64,000 nucleotides of DNA from Candidatus Leptofilum proximum (GCA_016710325.1 JADJXK010000002.1:4898001-4962000), one strand, 5' to 3'; shown: positions 27,005-35,530, counted from the stretch's first letter. The notes: a model not told the origin generated them from the sequence alone. Made by a program: numbers and translations.

Positions 27005-27913
27005 TCATGCATCGCGGGTGAGGGTATGGAACAGGGTCGGTTGGTTGGTCAGGGTGGCGTTGGTGGCCATTTGACAGTGGTGGGGGTGGCAGTTGGTCGG
27101 TTCCTGGCCGGGAGTGAACCAGCTCAAGTTGGTCGCACCAGACGGCCCCTGGTTGGTGTCGCTGGCCAGGAAGACCAGGCTGAGTTGGTTGCCCTGGGGC
27201 CCGATGTAGACGTCGCTGAGCTGCTGCGGCTGCAAGGTGTGGCCAGTTTGCTGGTGGGCGAGCTGAACGGCCGTTTCCCACGGCGCCTGCAGCTCTGAAA
27301 CCAGACCACCCGGCAGCTGCCAGGGTGCATTTTCGTGCGGGCGGTGCCACAGATATTCCCCGGCTTTGTTGGCGTAGATCAGGTAAGTGGCTACTTCCCA
27401 GATGGGCGGCGCCTGGTAAGGGGGTAGTCGATTGAACTTGCGCTTTACGTCGAGCCAGCGATAAACGATGTGGCGCAGCACAAAGCGGGCGGCTTTGTTG
27501 AAGGTAGATAGGCGGTGTTGGAAGAAAAGCGGCCGTTCCCCCGCGTGGGTTAAGCCTTTCTCCAAGCGCTCCCGGTGAAAGCTGCTGATGCGCCGTGGCA
27601 GCGGGTTGGTCCGGTAAAATCCCACGCTGGGGGATTCATCCGAAGTGGTGATTTCGCCGCCGCGCAGCAGGCAGCGGAAGGTGAAGCTGAGAAAACCCTG
27701 GGGTGGCAACGGCAGGTAGGTGAGGGCCACCAGGCGCACGGGCAGCACAACCAGCCCCGTTTCTTCGCGCACTTCGCGAGCAGCGCCGTCGGGCGGCAGT
27801 TCACCGGCATCCAGCGCCCCACCAGGCGGAGCAAAGGTGCGCGTATCGTTGCGCTTGATCAGCAGCACGTTGCCATGCTGGTCCACGACGATGCCATTGG
27901 TACCTATATTCAT
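27005..27913 (-). CDS. Tandem-domain Nudix protein, second domain degenerate
   Basis: ATG 27913 gives MNIGTNGIVVDQHGNVLLIK; a longer frame to 28006 reads through intergenic repeats. The first domain has an intact Nudix box (GGALDAGELPPDGAAREVRE then ETGLVV). The second, around residues 185-290, has GGLVSELQAPWETAVQLAHQ followed by QTGHTL, where REx2EE catalytic acids are replaced by QLAHQQ. This matches a lost active site. It shares architecture with the neighbour at 28056-28982 (Nudix, helical linker with NPLPRRI/NRLPLRM, Nudix), so the two are a tandem duplicate. Substrate unknown. Confidence 0.85.
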   Translation of the reverse strand: MNIGTNGIVVDQHGNVLLIKRNDTRTFAPPGGALDAGELPPDGAAREVREETGLVVLPVRLVALTYLPLPPQGFLSFTFRCLLRGGEITTSDESPSVGFYRTNPLPRRISSFHRERLEKGLTHAGERPLFFQHRLSTFNKAARFVLRHIVYRWLDVKRKFNRLPPYQAPPIWEVATYLIYANKAGEYLWHRPHENAPWQLPGGLVSELQAPWETAVQLAHQQTGHTLQPQQLSDVYIGPQGNQLSLVFLASDTNQGPSGATNLSWFTPGQEPTNCHPHHCQMATNATLTNQPTLFHTLTRDA

Positions 27914-28055
27914 TTCTAAACATCCACAGATTTCACAGATTGCACAGATGATTCTTAGCCGCTTTCTTGGCGTAAAGATTTTTTGAACAGTCAAGGTCGT
28001 TTCCACCCATCTGGTTTTTCATTATATCGTGTTACCTCCTGTTTGACTGGCTGGC

Positions 28056-28982
28056 TCAGGGTTGATAAATGCGGTTTTCCTGCTTGCGGAAGACAACGCC
28101 ATTTGACGTATCGCAGGCGTCGGCGACACGTTCGCGGTGCTGGGGCGGGGTGTTGGCCGGTTCTTCACCAGGCCGAAACCAGGCAAAGGCCGCCGCTTCC
28201 GGCCCCGTGGTGAGCTGTCCACCCACGATCTCGGCGGTGAAAGTGAAGGTGATGTTGGCCTCGTTGGTGTAGCTGTTGATGCTGGAAAGTTCCCCCAAAC
28301 GCACCTGGCAGCCCGTTTCTTCCCGGGTTTCGCGCACGGCCGTTTCCCAGGGTGGTTCCTCGTTTTCGCCGCCGCCACCCGGCAGGTTCCACAGGTCGCG
28401 GTCGGTGCGTTTGACCCACAACACCGCGCCTGCCTCATTGCGTATGACGGTAAACGCGCCGGTGCGCCAGGGCTGGGGAATGGGCCAGGGCGGATGGCCA
28501 CGCCGCCGCTGTTTCCATTGGAGGTAGGGATGGATAATGTTGCCCAAAACACGTTTGCCCGTTTTGAGCAGCAGCGTCATGGGTTGGATGGTCCAAAACG
28601 GCCGTTGGTTCCCGTGGGCCAACGTGCGGCGAATTTGCTGGCGATGCATCGGTAGCATGCGCAGGGGCAGGCGGTTGGTGGCCCAAAAACCAACGCGGGG
28701 CGTTTCGGCTGAGGGTTGGATGGTGCCGCCCAGCAGCTCGCAGCGCACAAAAAAGGTGAGGTAGGCGTTGGGTTCGTTGGGCCAATGGTAAACGCCGAGC
28801 AGGTGAGACGGCCGTACCCTTAGTCCGGTTTCCTCAAACGTTTCGCGAACGGCCGCTTCCGTGGGCAACTCGCCCGCTTCCAGACCGCCGCCTGGCACGT
28901 CAAAGGTATGAATGTCGTGCCGCTCGATCAGCAGAAGCTCGCCGGCTTCATTGGTAACGATGCTGCTGGCTGTGATACGCAT
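28056..28982 (-). CDS. Tandem-domain Nudix protein, both boxes intact
   Basis: The 308-residue protein starts MRITASSIVTNEAGELLLIE. Two Nudix boxes are complete: GGGLEAGELPTEAAVRETFE plus ETGLRV, and GGGGENEEPPWETAVRETRE plus ETGCQV. A linker carries NRLPLRMLPMHRQQIRRTLA. Double-Nudix chains are uncommon, and two adjacent copies with one half-degraded suggest recent duplication and divergence. The next gene upstream on this strand encodes an 8-oxoguanine-deaminase-like enzyme, suggesting oxidised-nucleotide clean-up by inference only. Confidence 0.87.
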   Translation of the reverse strand: MRITASSIVTNEAGELLLIERHDIHTFDVPGGGLEAGELPTEAAVRETFEETGLRVRPSHLLGVYHWPNEPNAYLTFFVRCELLGGTIQPSAETPRVGFWATNRLPLRMLPMHRQQIRRTLAHGNQRPFWTIQPMTLLLKTGKRVLGNIIHPYLQWKQRRRGHPPWPIPQPWRTGAFTVIRNEAGAVLWVKRTDRDLWNLPGGGGENEEPPWETAVRETREETGCQVRLGELSSINSYTNEANITFTFTAEIVGGQLTTGPEAAAFAWFRPGEEPANTPPQHRERVADACDTSNGVVFRKQENRIYQP

Positions 28983-28994
28983 AATCTCTTGTAC

Positions 28995-29015
28995 AGACGT
29001 TGCATTGCAACGTCT
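28995..29015. repeat. Palindrome AGACGTTGCA/TGCAACGTCT at the deaminase stop
   Basis: Arms lie at 28995-29004 and 29006-29015. On the minus strand the stop TAG of the amidohydrolase is followed directly by AGACGTTGCA. Same family as 24092-24117. Confidence 0.8.
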
Positions 29016-30407
29016 CTACTGCACCATTTCGGTGGCGATTTTGTTGTGTTTTTCCAGGTGCGGCTCCAGCTCTATCGTGGTGAGACGGCCTTGATCCACC
29101 ACGATTTTGCCGTTGATCACCGAGTAATCGACTGTGGGCGGCTGGCACAGCATGATGGCCGCTACCGGATCGTGCCATGCGCCCGCAAGCGCCACCTGGT
29201 TCAGGTTGAGGGCGATGAAGTCGGCGCTCATGCCCGGCGCCAGGTAGCCAATGTCGTCACGCCCCAAAACGGCCGCACCGCCCCGCGTGCCCAGTTCCAG
29301 CGCCTGCCGCGCCGACATGGCATCGGGACGGCCGCCAAAGCCGCCACGCCCACCCGGCTGTTCGCTCAGGTAGCGATGTGGGGCGACGCGCTGCAGCAGC
29401 ATCGCCTGCCGCGCTTCGTTGAGCAGGTGGCCGCCGTCATTGGAGGCGGAGCCATCGACCCCCAGCCCCACCGGCACCCCGGCGGCCCACCAGGCCAGCA
29501 CCGGGGCAATGCCGCTGGCTAGCCGCATGTTGCTGCACGGGCAGTGGGCCACGCCGGTGCCCGTCTGGCCAAACAGCTCAATTTCTGGCTGGCTCATGTG
29601 CACGCAGTGGGCGTGCCACACGTCGTCGCCCGTCCAGCCGAGGGACTCCACATAAGGCACCGGGCGCTGGCCAAAGGTTTGCAGGCAAAATTCCTCCTCC
29701 TCCAGCGTTTCGGCCAGGTGGGTGTGCAGCCGCACGCCATAAGCGCGGGCCAAGCTGGCCGATTCGCGCATCAGGTCTGGGGTGACGGAGAAGGGGGAAC
29801 AGGGGGCCAGCACCACGCGCATCATGGCGTGGCGGCTGGCGTCGTGGTAGGTCTCGATGAGGCGCTGGCTGTCTTTGAGGATAAACGCCTCGTCTTCGGT
29901 AACCCGGTCGGGCGGCAGGCCACCCTGGCTTTCGCCCAGCGACATAGAGCCGCGGGCGGCATGGAAGCGCACGCCAATCTCCTGCGCGGCGCGAATCTGG
30001 CTGTCCAGGGTGCAGTCGTTGGGGAAGATGTAGAGGTGGTCGCTGCTGGTGGTGCAGCCAGAGAGGGCCAGTTCGGCCAGCCCGGTGATGGTGCTGACGT
30101 AAATCGCTTCATCGGTGAGGTTGGCCCAGATGGGGTAGAGCGTGGTGAGCCAGTCAAACAGGTTGCTGTCCTGGGCCAGCACGCGGGTGAGGCTCTGGTA
30201 CAAATGGTGGTGGGTGTTGACCAGACCGGGCAGGACCACGTGACCGCTTAAGTCGAGGACGGTATCGGCCGTTTCTGGCAGTTCGCTGCTGTGCCCAACC
30301 TGTTCAATGACGTTGTCCCGTACAAACAGCCCGCCATTGACAATTTCGCGCCGCTCGTCGTCCATGGTGACGAGAACGGCCGTGTTCTTCACCAATAATG
30401 TACCCAT
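29016..30407 (-). CDS. 8-oxoguanine deaminase-like amidohydrolase
   Basis: The 463-residue protein has the amidohydrolase metal-site motifs: GLVNTHHHLYQSL near residue 61, HTHLAET near 230, the HCVHMS segment and GLGVDGSASND near 308. The combination LFDWLTTLYPIW with GLGVDGSASND is characteristic of the 8-oxoguanine/guanine deaminase branch of the ATZ/TRZ group, converting 8-oxoguanine to urate. A related hydroxyatrazine-type substrate is possible. GGGAGG precedes the ATG. The neighbouring double-Nudix genes make a role in removal of oxidised guanine plausible. Confidence 0.82.
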   Translation of the reverse strand: MGTLLVKNTAVLVTMDDERREIVNGGLFVRDNVIEQVGHSSELPETADTVLDLSGHVVLPGLVNTHHHLYQSLTRVLAQDSNLFDWLTTLYPIWANLTDEAIYVSTITGLAELALSGCTTSSDHLYIFPNDCTLDSQIRAAQEIGVRFHAARGSMSLGESQGGLPPDRVTEDEAFILKDSQRLIETYHDASRHAMMRVVLAPCSPFSVTPDLMRESASLARAYGVRLHTHLAETLEEEEFCLQTFGQRPVPYVESLGWTGDDVWHAHCVHMSQPEIELFGQTGTGVAHCPCSNMRLASGIAPVLAWWAAGVPVGLGVDGSASNDGGHLLNEARQAMLLQRVAPHRYLSEQPGGRGGFGGRPDAMSARQALELGTRGGAAVLGRDDIGYLAPGMSADFIALNLNQVALAGAWHDPVAAIMLCQPPTVDYSVINGKIVVDQGRLTTIELEPHLEKHNKIATEMVQ

Positions 30408-30500
30408 CTGAACCTCCCAAACTTTTGTGATGATGGTAAGTGATAGGGGAAATCGCTCCCTGGGAGGAATTGTAATGCAAAATGGGGTTTAATTCTAAAT

Positions 30501-30556
30501 CTTACCCCCACCCTAACCCTCCCCCTGGCAGGGTTAGGGTGGGAGTGGGGGTGGGA
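30501..30556. repeat. CCCACCCTAACCC/GGGTTAGGGTGGG inverted repeat at a gene end
   Basis: ACCCCCACCCTAACCCTCCCC pairs with GGGTTAGGGTGGGAGTGGGGG. It begins a few bases after the stop codon (30560) of the minus-strand membrane protein. A related G-rich repeat lies at 40410-40488. Confidence 0.75.
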
Positions 30557-30559
30557 AAA

Positions 30560-31063
30560 TCAGGAGACGGTCGTTTCTTCGATCACAAACACATCTTTCT
30601 CCAGCAGTTCGTACACGCCACCAGCGACCGCGCCAAAGAGGATGTGCAGCAGCGAAAATGGCCAGGCGCGGGCGGGGTAAAACCAGGCAAAAAATGTGGT
30701 AAAGGTAAAAAAGTTGATGAGGAAGAGGCACAGGCCAAACAGCGCTCCGCCCAAAATGCTGATCAGCAAACGCCAGCGGTGCACGATGAAGGCCAGCACC
30801 AGGGTGTAGATAATGGAGAGGGCAAAGTGGAGGAGAACGGCCGTTACCATCACCCCGGCATCAAACGTTGTCGGCGGGGGCAGCACGTCTCGCCCCAACA
30901 CAATGGCGCCTATGAAGCGAAAAATCGTCCACGGCGTACCGCCCGTCGCCAGCGGGTAGGCGATGAGCAAAACCAGCAAAAACACGGCCCCGGCAATAAT
31001 TCCGGCGTAAACGGCCGCTGCCCAATCCACCAGGTGCCTCACTTGAACACGAAATCGTCCCAT
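30560..31063 (-). CDS. Uncharacterised four-helix membrane protein
   Basis: The 167-residue product has about four hydrophobic helices (WAAAVYAGIIAGAVFLLVLL, GVMVTAVLLHFALSIIYTLV, a third near residue 103 and one near 140). A conserved-looking segment FFAWFYPARAWPFSLLHILFG sits near the C terminus. GAGGAGG lies just before the ATG, and the M48 protease stop is 15 nt upstream. It is probably a membrane partner of the protease by proximity. No known family is claimed. Confidence 0.72.
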   Translation of the reverse strand: MGRFRVQVRHLVDWAAAVYAGIIAGAVFLLVLLIAYPLATGGTPWTIFRFIGAIVLGRDVLPPPTTFDAGVMVTAVLLHFALSIIYTLVLAFIVHRWRLLISILGGALFGLCLFLINFFTFTTFFAWFYPARAWPFSLLHILFGAVAGGVYELLEKDVFVIEETTVS

Positions 31064-31078
31064 TGTGCCCTCCTCTAT

Positions 31079-31930
31079 TTATTGGTCTAACCCGGCAGGA
31101 ACGCCATTGGGATAAAATTCTTCAATCGCTTCCTCAATCCGGGCAATGCGGTTGTCTGGATTCGGGTGCGTGCTGAAGAACTCTGGCGGGGCGTTGCCCT
31201 CTGAGGCCGCTGCCAAAATTTGCATCACCTGGATCATGGCGCGCGGATCATACCCGGCCTCCGCCATAAACTGCACGCCCAGACGGTCCGATTGCAGCTC
31301 GTCGTCGCGGCCAAACTTCATGTTGACCAGCTGGCCAATGAGCAAGGCTACCTGGGCCGATTGGCTGCTGTTGGGGTTATCGGGATCGTAAGTGGCGATA
31401 ACGGCCGCACCGGTCAATCCCTCTGTCAGACGCTGTTTGGCGATTTGCTGTGAGGAATGGCGAGCAATGACATGGGCAATCTCGTGGGCCATCACTCCGG
31501 CCAGTTGGCCTTCGGTTTCTAGCTGGTCGTATAAAGCGGCCGTAATAAACAGCTGACCGCCCGGCAGAGCTAAGGCGTTGATCGTCTGGTCATCGGCCAG
31601 CAAATGGCATTCAAACGGCCAGTCGGTCTCACCCGCCTCGCTCTCCGTCAGAACGCGGTTACACACCTTATCCACCAGCGCCTGCGCCTGCTGATCGCCA
31701 TCCAGGCCACCAAACTGCTGGGCCATTTCTGGCGCAGCCTGCAAACCCAGGGCGATCTCCTGGTCTGGACTGATGCCCACGTACTGCGTTTCGTCGGTTA
31801 CAGGGTTGTAGCTGCGCGAACTGCAATAGGAGAGCAGCGAAATGCCAGCGATGACCAGCGCTACCAAAATGCGGCCTGCGTTAAAGCTGCGACCGCCTGA
31901 ACTGCGGCTCCCTCTGCTCCGGAATACCAT
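31079..31930 (-). CDS. M48-family zinc metalloprotease, membrane-anchored
   Basis: The 283-residue protein has an N-terminal hydrophobic anchor (ILVALVIAGISLLSYC), then the HExxH zinc motif in GVMAHEIAHVIARH (near residue 149) and the third-ligand region ELQSDRLG (near 212). This is the Oma1/LoiP-like extracytoplasmic M48 layout. LLSYC is a poor lipobox, so a transmembrane anchor is more likely. AAGGA precedes the ATG. Role: degradation of damaged envelope proteins, inferred from family. Confidence 0.9.
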   Translation of the reverse strand: MVFRSRGSRSSGGRSFNAGRILVALVIAGISLLSYCSSRSYNPVTDETQYVGISPDQEIALGLQAAPEMAQQFGGLDGDQQAQALVDKVCNRVLTESEAGETDWPFECHLLADDQTINALALPGGQLFITAALYDQLETEGQLAGVMAHEIAHVIARHSSQQIAKQRLTEGLTGAAVIATYDPDNPNSSQSAQVALLIGQLVNMKFGRDDELQSDRLGVQFMAEAGYDPRAMIQVMQILAAASEGNAPPEFFSTHPNPDNRIARIEEAIEEFYPNGVPAGLDQ

Positions 31931-32140
31931 GTCAATGTCCTTATTGTGTAAATAGGTTTAGCCAAGCAAAGTGATTCATGCTTACTATAAGTTTTCCCCA
32001 GGCGCAGTTTGATAGACAGCGACACAGGAGAAGATACAAAAACGGATACATTCTGGTGGGAAACGGCCGTTTTTTCCAAATTTCTTGCCTCGTCGTCCGG
32101 CGGGTCTACGAACAAGTTGTCATTAAATTTCACGCCAAGT

Positions 32141-32184
32141 CGCAAAGACGCAAATTTTTCCCCTTTACCCTTTGCGTCTTTGCG
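32141..32184. repeat. Perfect 14-bp inverted repeat CGCAAAGACGCAAA
   Basis: Arms at 32141-32154 and 32171-32184 are exact complements around a 16-nt T/C-rich loop. The 31931-32240 gap otherwise holds one ACGGCCGT palindrome (near 32063) and no gene. The GCAAAG unit resembles that at 8702-8773. Confidence 0.75.
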
Positions 32185-32240
32185 TGAGTAAATTGCTTTG
32201 CCTGACAAGTTGTTCGTGCACCCTCATCCGGCTGAGGTGG

Positions 32241-32268
32241 TTGGCAAAGACCCGACCAGTGGTATAAT
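32241..32268 (+). promoter_or_regulatory. Sigma-70-type promoter of tRNA-Leu
   Basis: TTGGCA (32241-32246), a 16-bp spacer and TATAAT (32263-32268) lie 12 nt before the tRNA. A near-consensus promoter. Confidence 0.85.
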
Positions 32269-32280
32269 AATTCGCTTGCT

Positions 32281-32362
32281 GGGGATGTGGCGGAATTGGC
32301 AGACGCGCATGACTTAGAATCATGTGCCGCAAGGCGTGTGGGTTCAAGTCCCTCCATCCCCA
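32281..32362 (+). tRNA. tRNA-Leu(UAG)
   Basis: Acceptor GGGGATG/CATCCCC with discriminator A, a D loop with AATTGGCAGAC, anticodon stem CATGA/TCATG with loop CTTAGAA (anticodon TAG), a variable arm, and T arm GGGTTCAAGTCCC. It decodes CUA and, by wobble, other CUN codons. CCA is not encoded (CAC follows). Confidence 0.95.
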
Positions 32363-32379
32363 CTTTTTAAGAGACCAAG

Positions 32380-32404
32380 AGCGTTGCTGCCCCGGCAACG
32401 CTTT
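32380..32404 (+). terminator. Terminator after tRNA-Leu
   Basis: AGCGTTGC and GCAACGCT form an 8-bp stem with a 7-nt loop, followed by TTTAATTAA, 17 nt after the tRNA. Confidence 0.7.
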
Positions 32405-32471
32405 AATTAATCAGATTAAACCACTGCCTCTGGCAGTGGAAAAAGTAATGGTTCCACCAGTGTATTGATTG

Positions 32472-32538
32472 TGACGAGTAGTATCTATCTACCTAGAAGG
32501 TGCGAAACTAATAGGAGATAGACAATGACTACTCGTCA
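32472..32538 (+). promoter_or_regulatory. Translation-blocking stem in tnpA leader
   Basis: TGACGAGTAGT (32472-32482) is complementary to ACTACTCGTCA (32528-32538), which begins one base after the tnpA ATG. Pairing encloses the AGGAG ribosome-binding site and start codon. IS200 tnpA leaders are known to restrict their own translation in this way; here it is inferred. Confidence 0.6.
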
Positions 32539-32971
32539 ATTCAAGAAGTTAGCCCACTCGTTGTATGAGTGCAAGTATCACATCGTATTCTGTCCAAAGT
32601 ATCGGTACAAAATCCTGCAGAAGGAAGTGGCAACGTATCTCAAAGAGCAGATCTACCAACTGTGCAGTCAAAAAGATGGCGTCGAAGTATTGGAAGTGAA
32701 CATTCAAGAAGACCATATCCATCTAGTGGTGTCCCTGCCACCCAAGTATGCGGTATCGGAATTCATGGGATTCCTGAAAGGTAAACTGGCCCTGCGAACC
32801 TTTGACCGATTTGCGCAATTGCGGAAACGGTACTGGGGACAACACCTTTGGTCACGAGGGTATTGTGTCAGTACCATTGGTTTGGATGAGGAACGCATCC
32901 GCAAGTATGTAAGGTGGCAACACAAGAAAGAGAGCGACGCGGAAGCCACACAAGGTAAGTTGTTTGACTAG
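32525..32971 (+). CDS. tnpA: IS200-type TnpA, HUH Y1 transposase
   Basis: The 148-residue enzyme has the conserved HUH motif in EDHIHLVVSLP (HIH) and the catalytic tyrosine in RIRKYVRWQ (about Y132). N-terminal YECKYHIVFCPKYRY is the family signature. It cuts and joins single-stranded DNA at the element's hairpin ends. AGGAG lies 8 nt before the ATG. The frame is complete. A 15-bp inverted repeat pair, ACCTAGAAGGTGCGA, flanks the gene (32491-32505 and 32982-32996). Confidence 0.95.
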   Translation: MTTRQFKKLAHSLYECKYHIVFCPKYRYKILQKEVATYLKEQIYQLCSQKDGVEVLEVNIQEDHIHLVVSLPPKYAVSEFMGFLKGKLALRTFDRFAQLRKRYWGQHLWSRGYCVSTIGLDEERIRKYVRWQHKKESDAEATQGKLFD

Positions 32972-33054
32972 GTAAGCACCATCGCACCTTCTAGGTGCAT
33001 TATTTCAAGCCACCACCTTTGGTGGTGGTAATTGACTTTTTTGAGAGGTAGCTC

Positions 33055-34644
33055 GTGACGTTAAAGATCCAAACAGAACAAGATGACAAACGACAGCTTT
33101 TGATGACCATCGAGGTCCCTGAAGAACGTGTCGAAAAACAGATGCGGGAGACGGCCCGTAAGCTGGCCAGAGATATCAACATCCCCGGTTTCCGCAAGGG
33201 CAAGGTGCCTTACCCGGTGCTGCTCAAGCGGGTTGGCCGCGACGCTCTGCGCACCGAAGCGGTGGAAGACATGCTGCAAGCTGTGTTTACCGAGGCGATT
33301 GATGAAATCGATCCAGAAATGTACGCCCCGGCCAATTTTGACGATATGGAGATTGAGCCGCTGGTGCTCAAATTTACCATTCCGCTGACGCCAGAAGTGA
33401 CCTTGGGTAACTATCGCGAACTGCGCAAAGAAATTGAGCCGGTGGAAGTTGCCCCCGAAGCAGTGGATGAAGCTTTGGAGCGCATTCGAACCCAGCACCA
33501 GACGTTGGAAGATGTTGAGCGCCCCGTTGAACAGGGCGACATGGTCACCTTAAGCGGTAAGGGTGAACTGCTGCCCAGCGATGAAGCGGAAGCCCAGGAA
33601 GAAACGGAAGAACCGGCCGAAGAAGGCGAAACGGCCGAATCCGAAACCGCTGCCGAAGACAACATCATCTTCAATTCCGAGAACGTTGATCTGATCATGG
33701 ATGCCAAGCAGCTCTTCTGGGGCCAGGCGTTTGTGGACAACGTCGTGGGTATGGCGGCTGGTGACGAAAAAACGTTCACCGTCACCTTCCCCGAGGATTT
33801 TGAGGAGGAAGAGCTGGCCGGACGTGAAGCAACCTTCACCATCAATGTGCTCAACGTGCGCAACCGCAATCTGCCCCCACTGGATGATGAACTGGCCAAG
33901 CTGGAAGGCACTTTTGAAACTGTGGACGAGCTGCGTGATTCCATCCAGAAAGAGCTGCAAAACAACGCCGAGAGTGAGGCCAAAAACGCCCTGATCGAAG
34001 GCATGATTGATGATTTGCTCCAAGACGCCACGCTTGTTTATCCGCCAGCGGCCGTTGAGACCGAAGTTGACGGCATGGTGCAGAACTTCAAAAACCAGGT
34101 GACCCGCGCTGGCTGGTCCTGGGAAGATTTTTTGCAGCTGCAAAGCACCGCTGAAGAACAGCTGCGCGAAAACTTCCGCGAGGGCGCCGAAGAGCAGTTG
34201 AAGCGCCAGCTGGTGCTGCGCCAGTTCATTTTTGATGAGAAGCTGCGCATCACCGACGAGGATATTGAGGCGGCTATCGACGAGCGTGTGGCCCAGTTTA
34301 GCGACAACGAAGCGCTGCGGAAAGGCATGCGTGACTACTACCTTCAGGGTCAGGGCTTCGAAATGCTCAGCAGTGAAGTGCTGATGAACAAAGCCTACGA
34401 GCGCATCGAGGCGGTTCTAACGGGCAACGCCCCCGACCTGGCCCAGCTGGAAGCGGAAGCGAAATCTGCCGAAGAAGCTGAGGAGGCAGAAACGGTAGAA
34501 GATGGGGAAGAAACGGCCGTTGCCGAAGCCACCCCAGACACAGAAGCCGAAGTCGAGGAAACGGCCGTTGCCGAAGCCACCCCCGAGGCAGAGAGTGAAG
34601 AAACGGCTGAGGCCGACGACGCCAAAGAAGGTGAGGCAGAATAA
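33055..34644 (+). CDS. tig: Trigger factor with long acidic C-terminal tail
   Basis: The GTG start is preceded by GAGGTAG. The ribosome-docking loop GFRKGKVP (about residue 43) marks trigger factor, a nascent-chain chaperone and peptidyl-prolyl isomerase. A FKBP-like domain follows, with an acidic insertion (EEPAEEGETAESETAAED), then the helical C domain. A tail after residue ~460 is unusual in length and is made of near-copies of EETAVAEATP, encoded by two copies of a GAAACGGCCGTTGCCGAAGC-like unit containing the ACGGCCGT palindrome. At 529 residues it is longer than typical (~430). clpP follows, as is common for tig. Confidence 0.92.
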   Translation: MTLKIQTEQDDKRQLLMTIEVPEERVEKQMRETARKLARDINIPGFRKGKVPYPVLLKRVGRDALRTEAVEDMLQAVFTEAIDEIDPEMYAPANFDDMEIEPLVLKFTIPLTPEVTLGNYRELRKEIEPVEVAPEAVDEALERIRTQHQTLEDVERPVEQGDMVTLSGKGELLPSDEAEAQEETEEPAEEGETAESETAAEDNIIFNSENVDLIMDAKQLFWGQAFVDNVVGMAAGDEKTFTVTFPEDFEEEELAGREATFTINVLNVRNRNLPPLDDELAKLEGTFETVDELRDSIQKELQNNAESEAKNALIEGMIDDLLQDATLVYPPAAVETEVDGMVQNFKNQVTRAGWSWEDFLQLQSTAEEQLRENFREGAEEQLKRQLVLRQFIFDEKLRITDEDIEAAIDERVAQFSDNEALRKGMRDYYLQGQGFEMLSSEVLMNKAYERIEAVLTGNAPDLAQLEAEAKSAEEAEEAETVEDGEETAVAEATPDTEAEVEETAVAEATPEAESEETAEADDAKEGEAE

Positions 34645-34872
34645 CGCAAATCTAACGCACCTTGGTTAAACTGCCGCCATTGCTTATTGTTTCGTTAGGG
34701 GCAGTGGTTTTGCTGAGCGTTTGCTGACATTGATTGCGCTTCCCTCACTTTGGCGTGAAACAGAATGTCTGGCGTTTCGCTAAACAAGGTATGTCGGATA
34801 TGGACATTGTGGCGAAATACTAAAACAAGTTGCCATTTGCAACTAGCGACATTTTTAGGAGACAACTAACTC

Positions 34873-35469
34873 ATGATGAACTTGCCAACATCGCTTGTCC
34901 CCATGGTTTTGGAAACCGACGGCCGTGGTGAACGCGCTTATGACATTTTTTCGCTTCTGTTGAAGAATCGCATCGTCATGCTGGGCACACCCATTAATGA
35001 CCAGATTGCGAACCTGATTGTAGCCCAGCTACTTTACCTGGCGCGTGAGGACTCTACCAAACCCATCAGCATGTACATCAACAGCCCCGGCGGGCAGGTG
35101 TACTCTGGTCTGGCCATTTACGATACCATGCAGCAAATTGAGTGCCCGATTTCCACAGTGGCCGTGGGGTTTACGGCCAGCTTCGGCACGGTTTTGCTGA
35201 CGGCCGGCACCAAAGGGATGCGTTATGCACTGCCCAATGCTACCATCCATATGCACCAACCGCTGGGTGGTGCTCAGGGTCAGGCGTCTGATATCGAAAT
35301 TCAGGCCCGCGAAATTTTGCGTCTGCGCACCTCGTTGAACGGCATCCTGGCCAGGCACACCGGCCAGCCCATCGAGCGCATTGAAGTGGATACCGACCGG
35401 GATATCTACATGAATGCGGAGCAGGCCGTTGATTATGGCCTGGTGGATAAGGTCCTGACTGGCCAATAA
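34873..35469 (+). CDS. clpP: ATP-dependent Clp protease proteolytic subunit
   Basis: The 198-residue serine peptidase has its catalytic triad in GFTASFGTVLL (S103), IHMHQPLGG (H128) and DTDRDIYM (D177). The usual serine context is AASMG; here it is TASFG. It forms the tetradecameric chamber used with ClpX or ClpA/ClpC. AGGAG lies upstream of two adjacent ATGs. The 34645-34872 gap holds a small AGTTGC/GCAACT hairpin and presumably the promoter, but no clear -10/-35 was found. Confidence 0.95.
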   Translation: MMNLPTSLVPMVLETDGRGERAYDIFSLLLKNRIVMLGTPINDQIANLIVAQLLYLAREDSTKPISMYINSPGGQVYSGLAIYDTMQQIECPISTVAVGFTASFGTVLLTAGTKGMRYALPNATIHMHQPLGGAQGQASDIEIQAREILRLRTSLNGILARHTGQPIERIEVDTDRDIYMNAEQAVDYGLVDKVLTGQ

Positions 35470-35499
35470 CCAGCTGGTTTGTAATTGAATCGTTTAGCT

Positions 35500-35530
35500 A
35501 CGGCCGTTCCCCAGGGAACGGCCGTTTTTT
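35500..35530 (+). terminator. Rho-independent terminator of clpP built from two ACGGCCGT palindromes
   Basis: ACGGCCGTTCCC and GGGAACGGCCGT form an 11-12 bp stem with a short loop, followed by TTTTTT. Each arm is itself the recurrent palindrome. Confidence 0.85.

Larger units (their letters stand above)
32416..33034 (+). mobile_element. IS200-like (tnpA-only) insertion sequence
   Basis: Subterminal hairpins CCACTGCC/GGCAGTGG (32421-32439) and CCACCACC/GGTGGTGG (33010-33028) frame a single tnpA gene, as expected for IS200/IS605 elements, which lack inverted ends and target duplications. The exact ends are estimated from the hairpins. It sits between tRNA-Leu and tig. No ACGGCCGT palindrome occurs inside. 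Confidence 0.85.
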
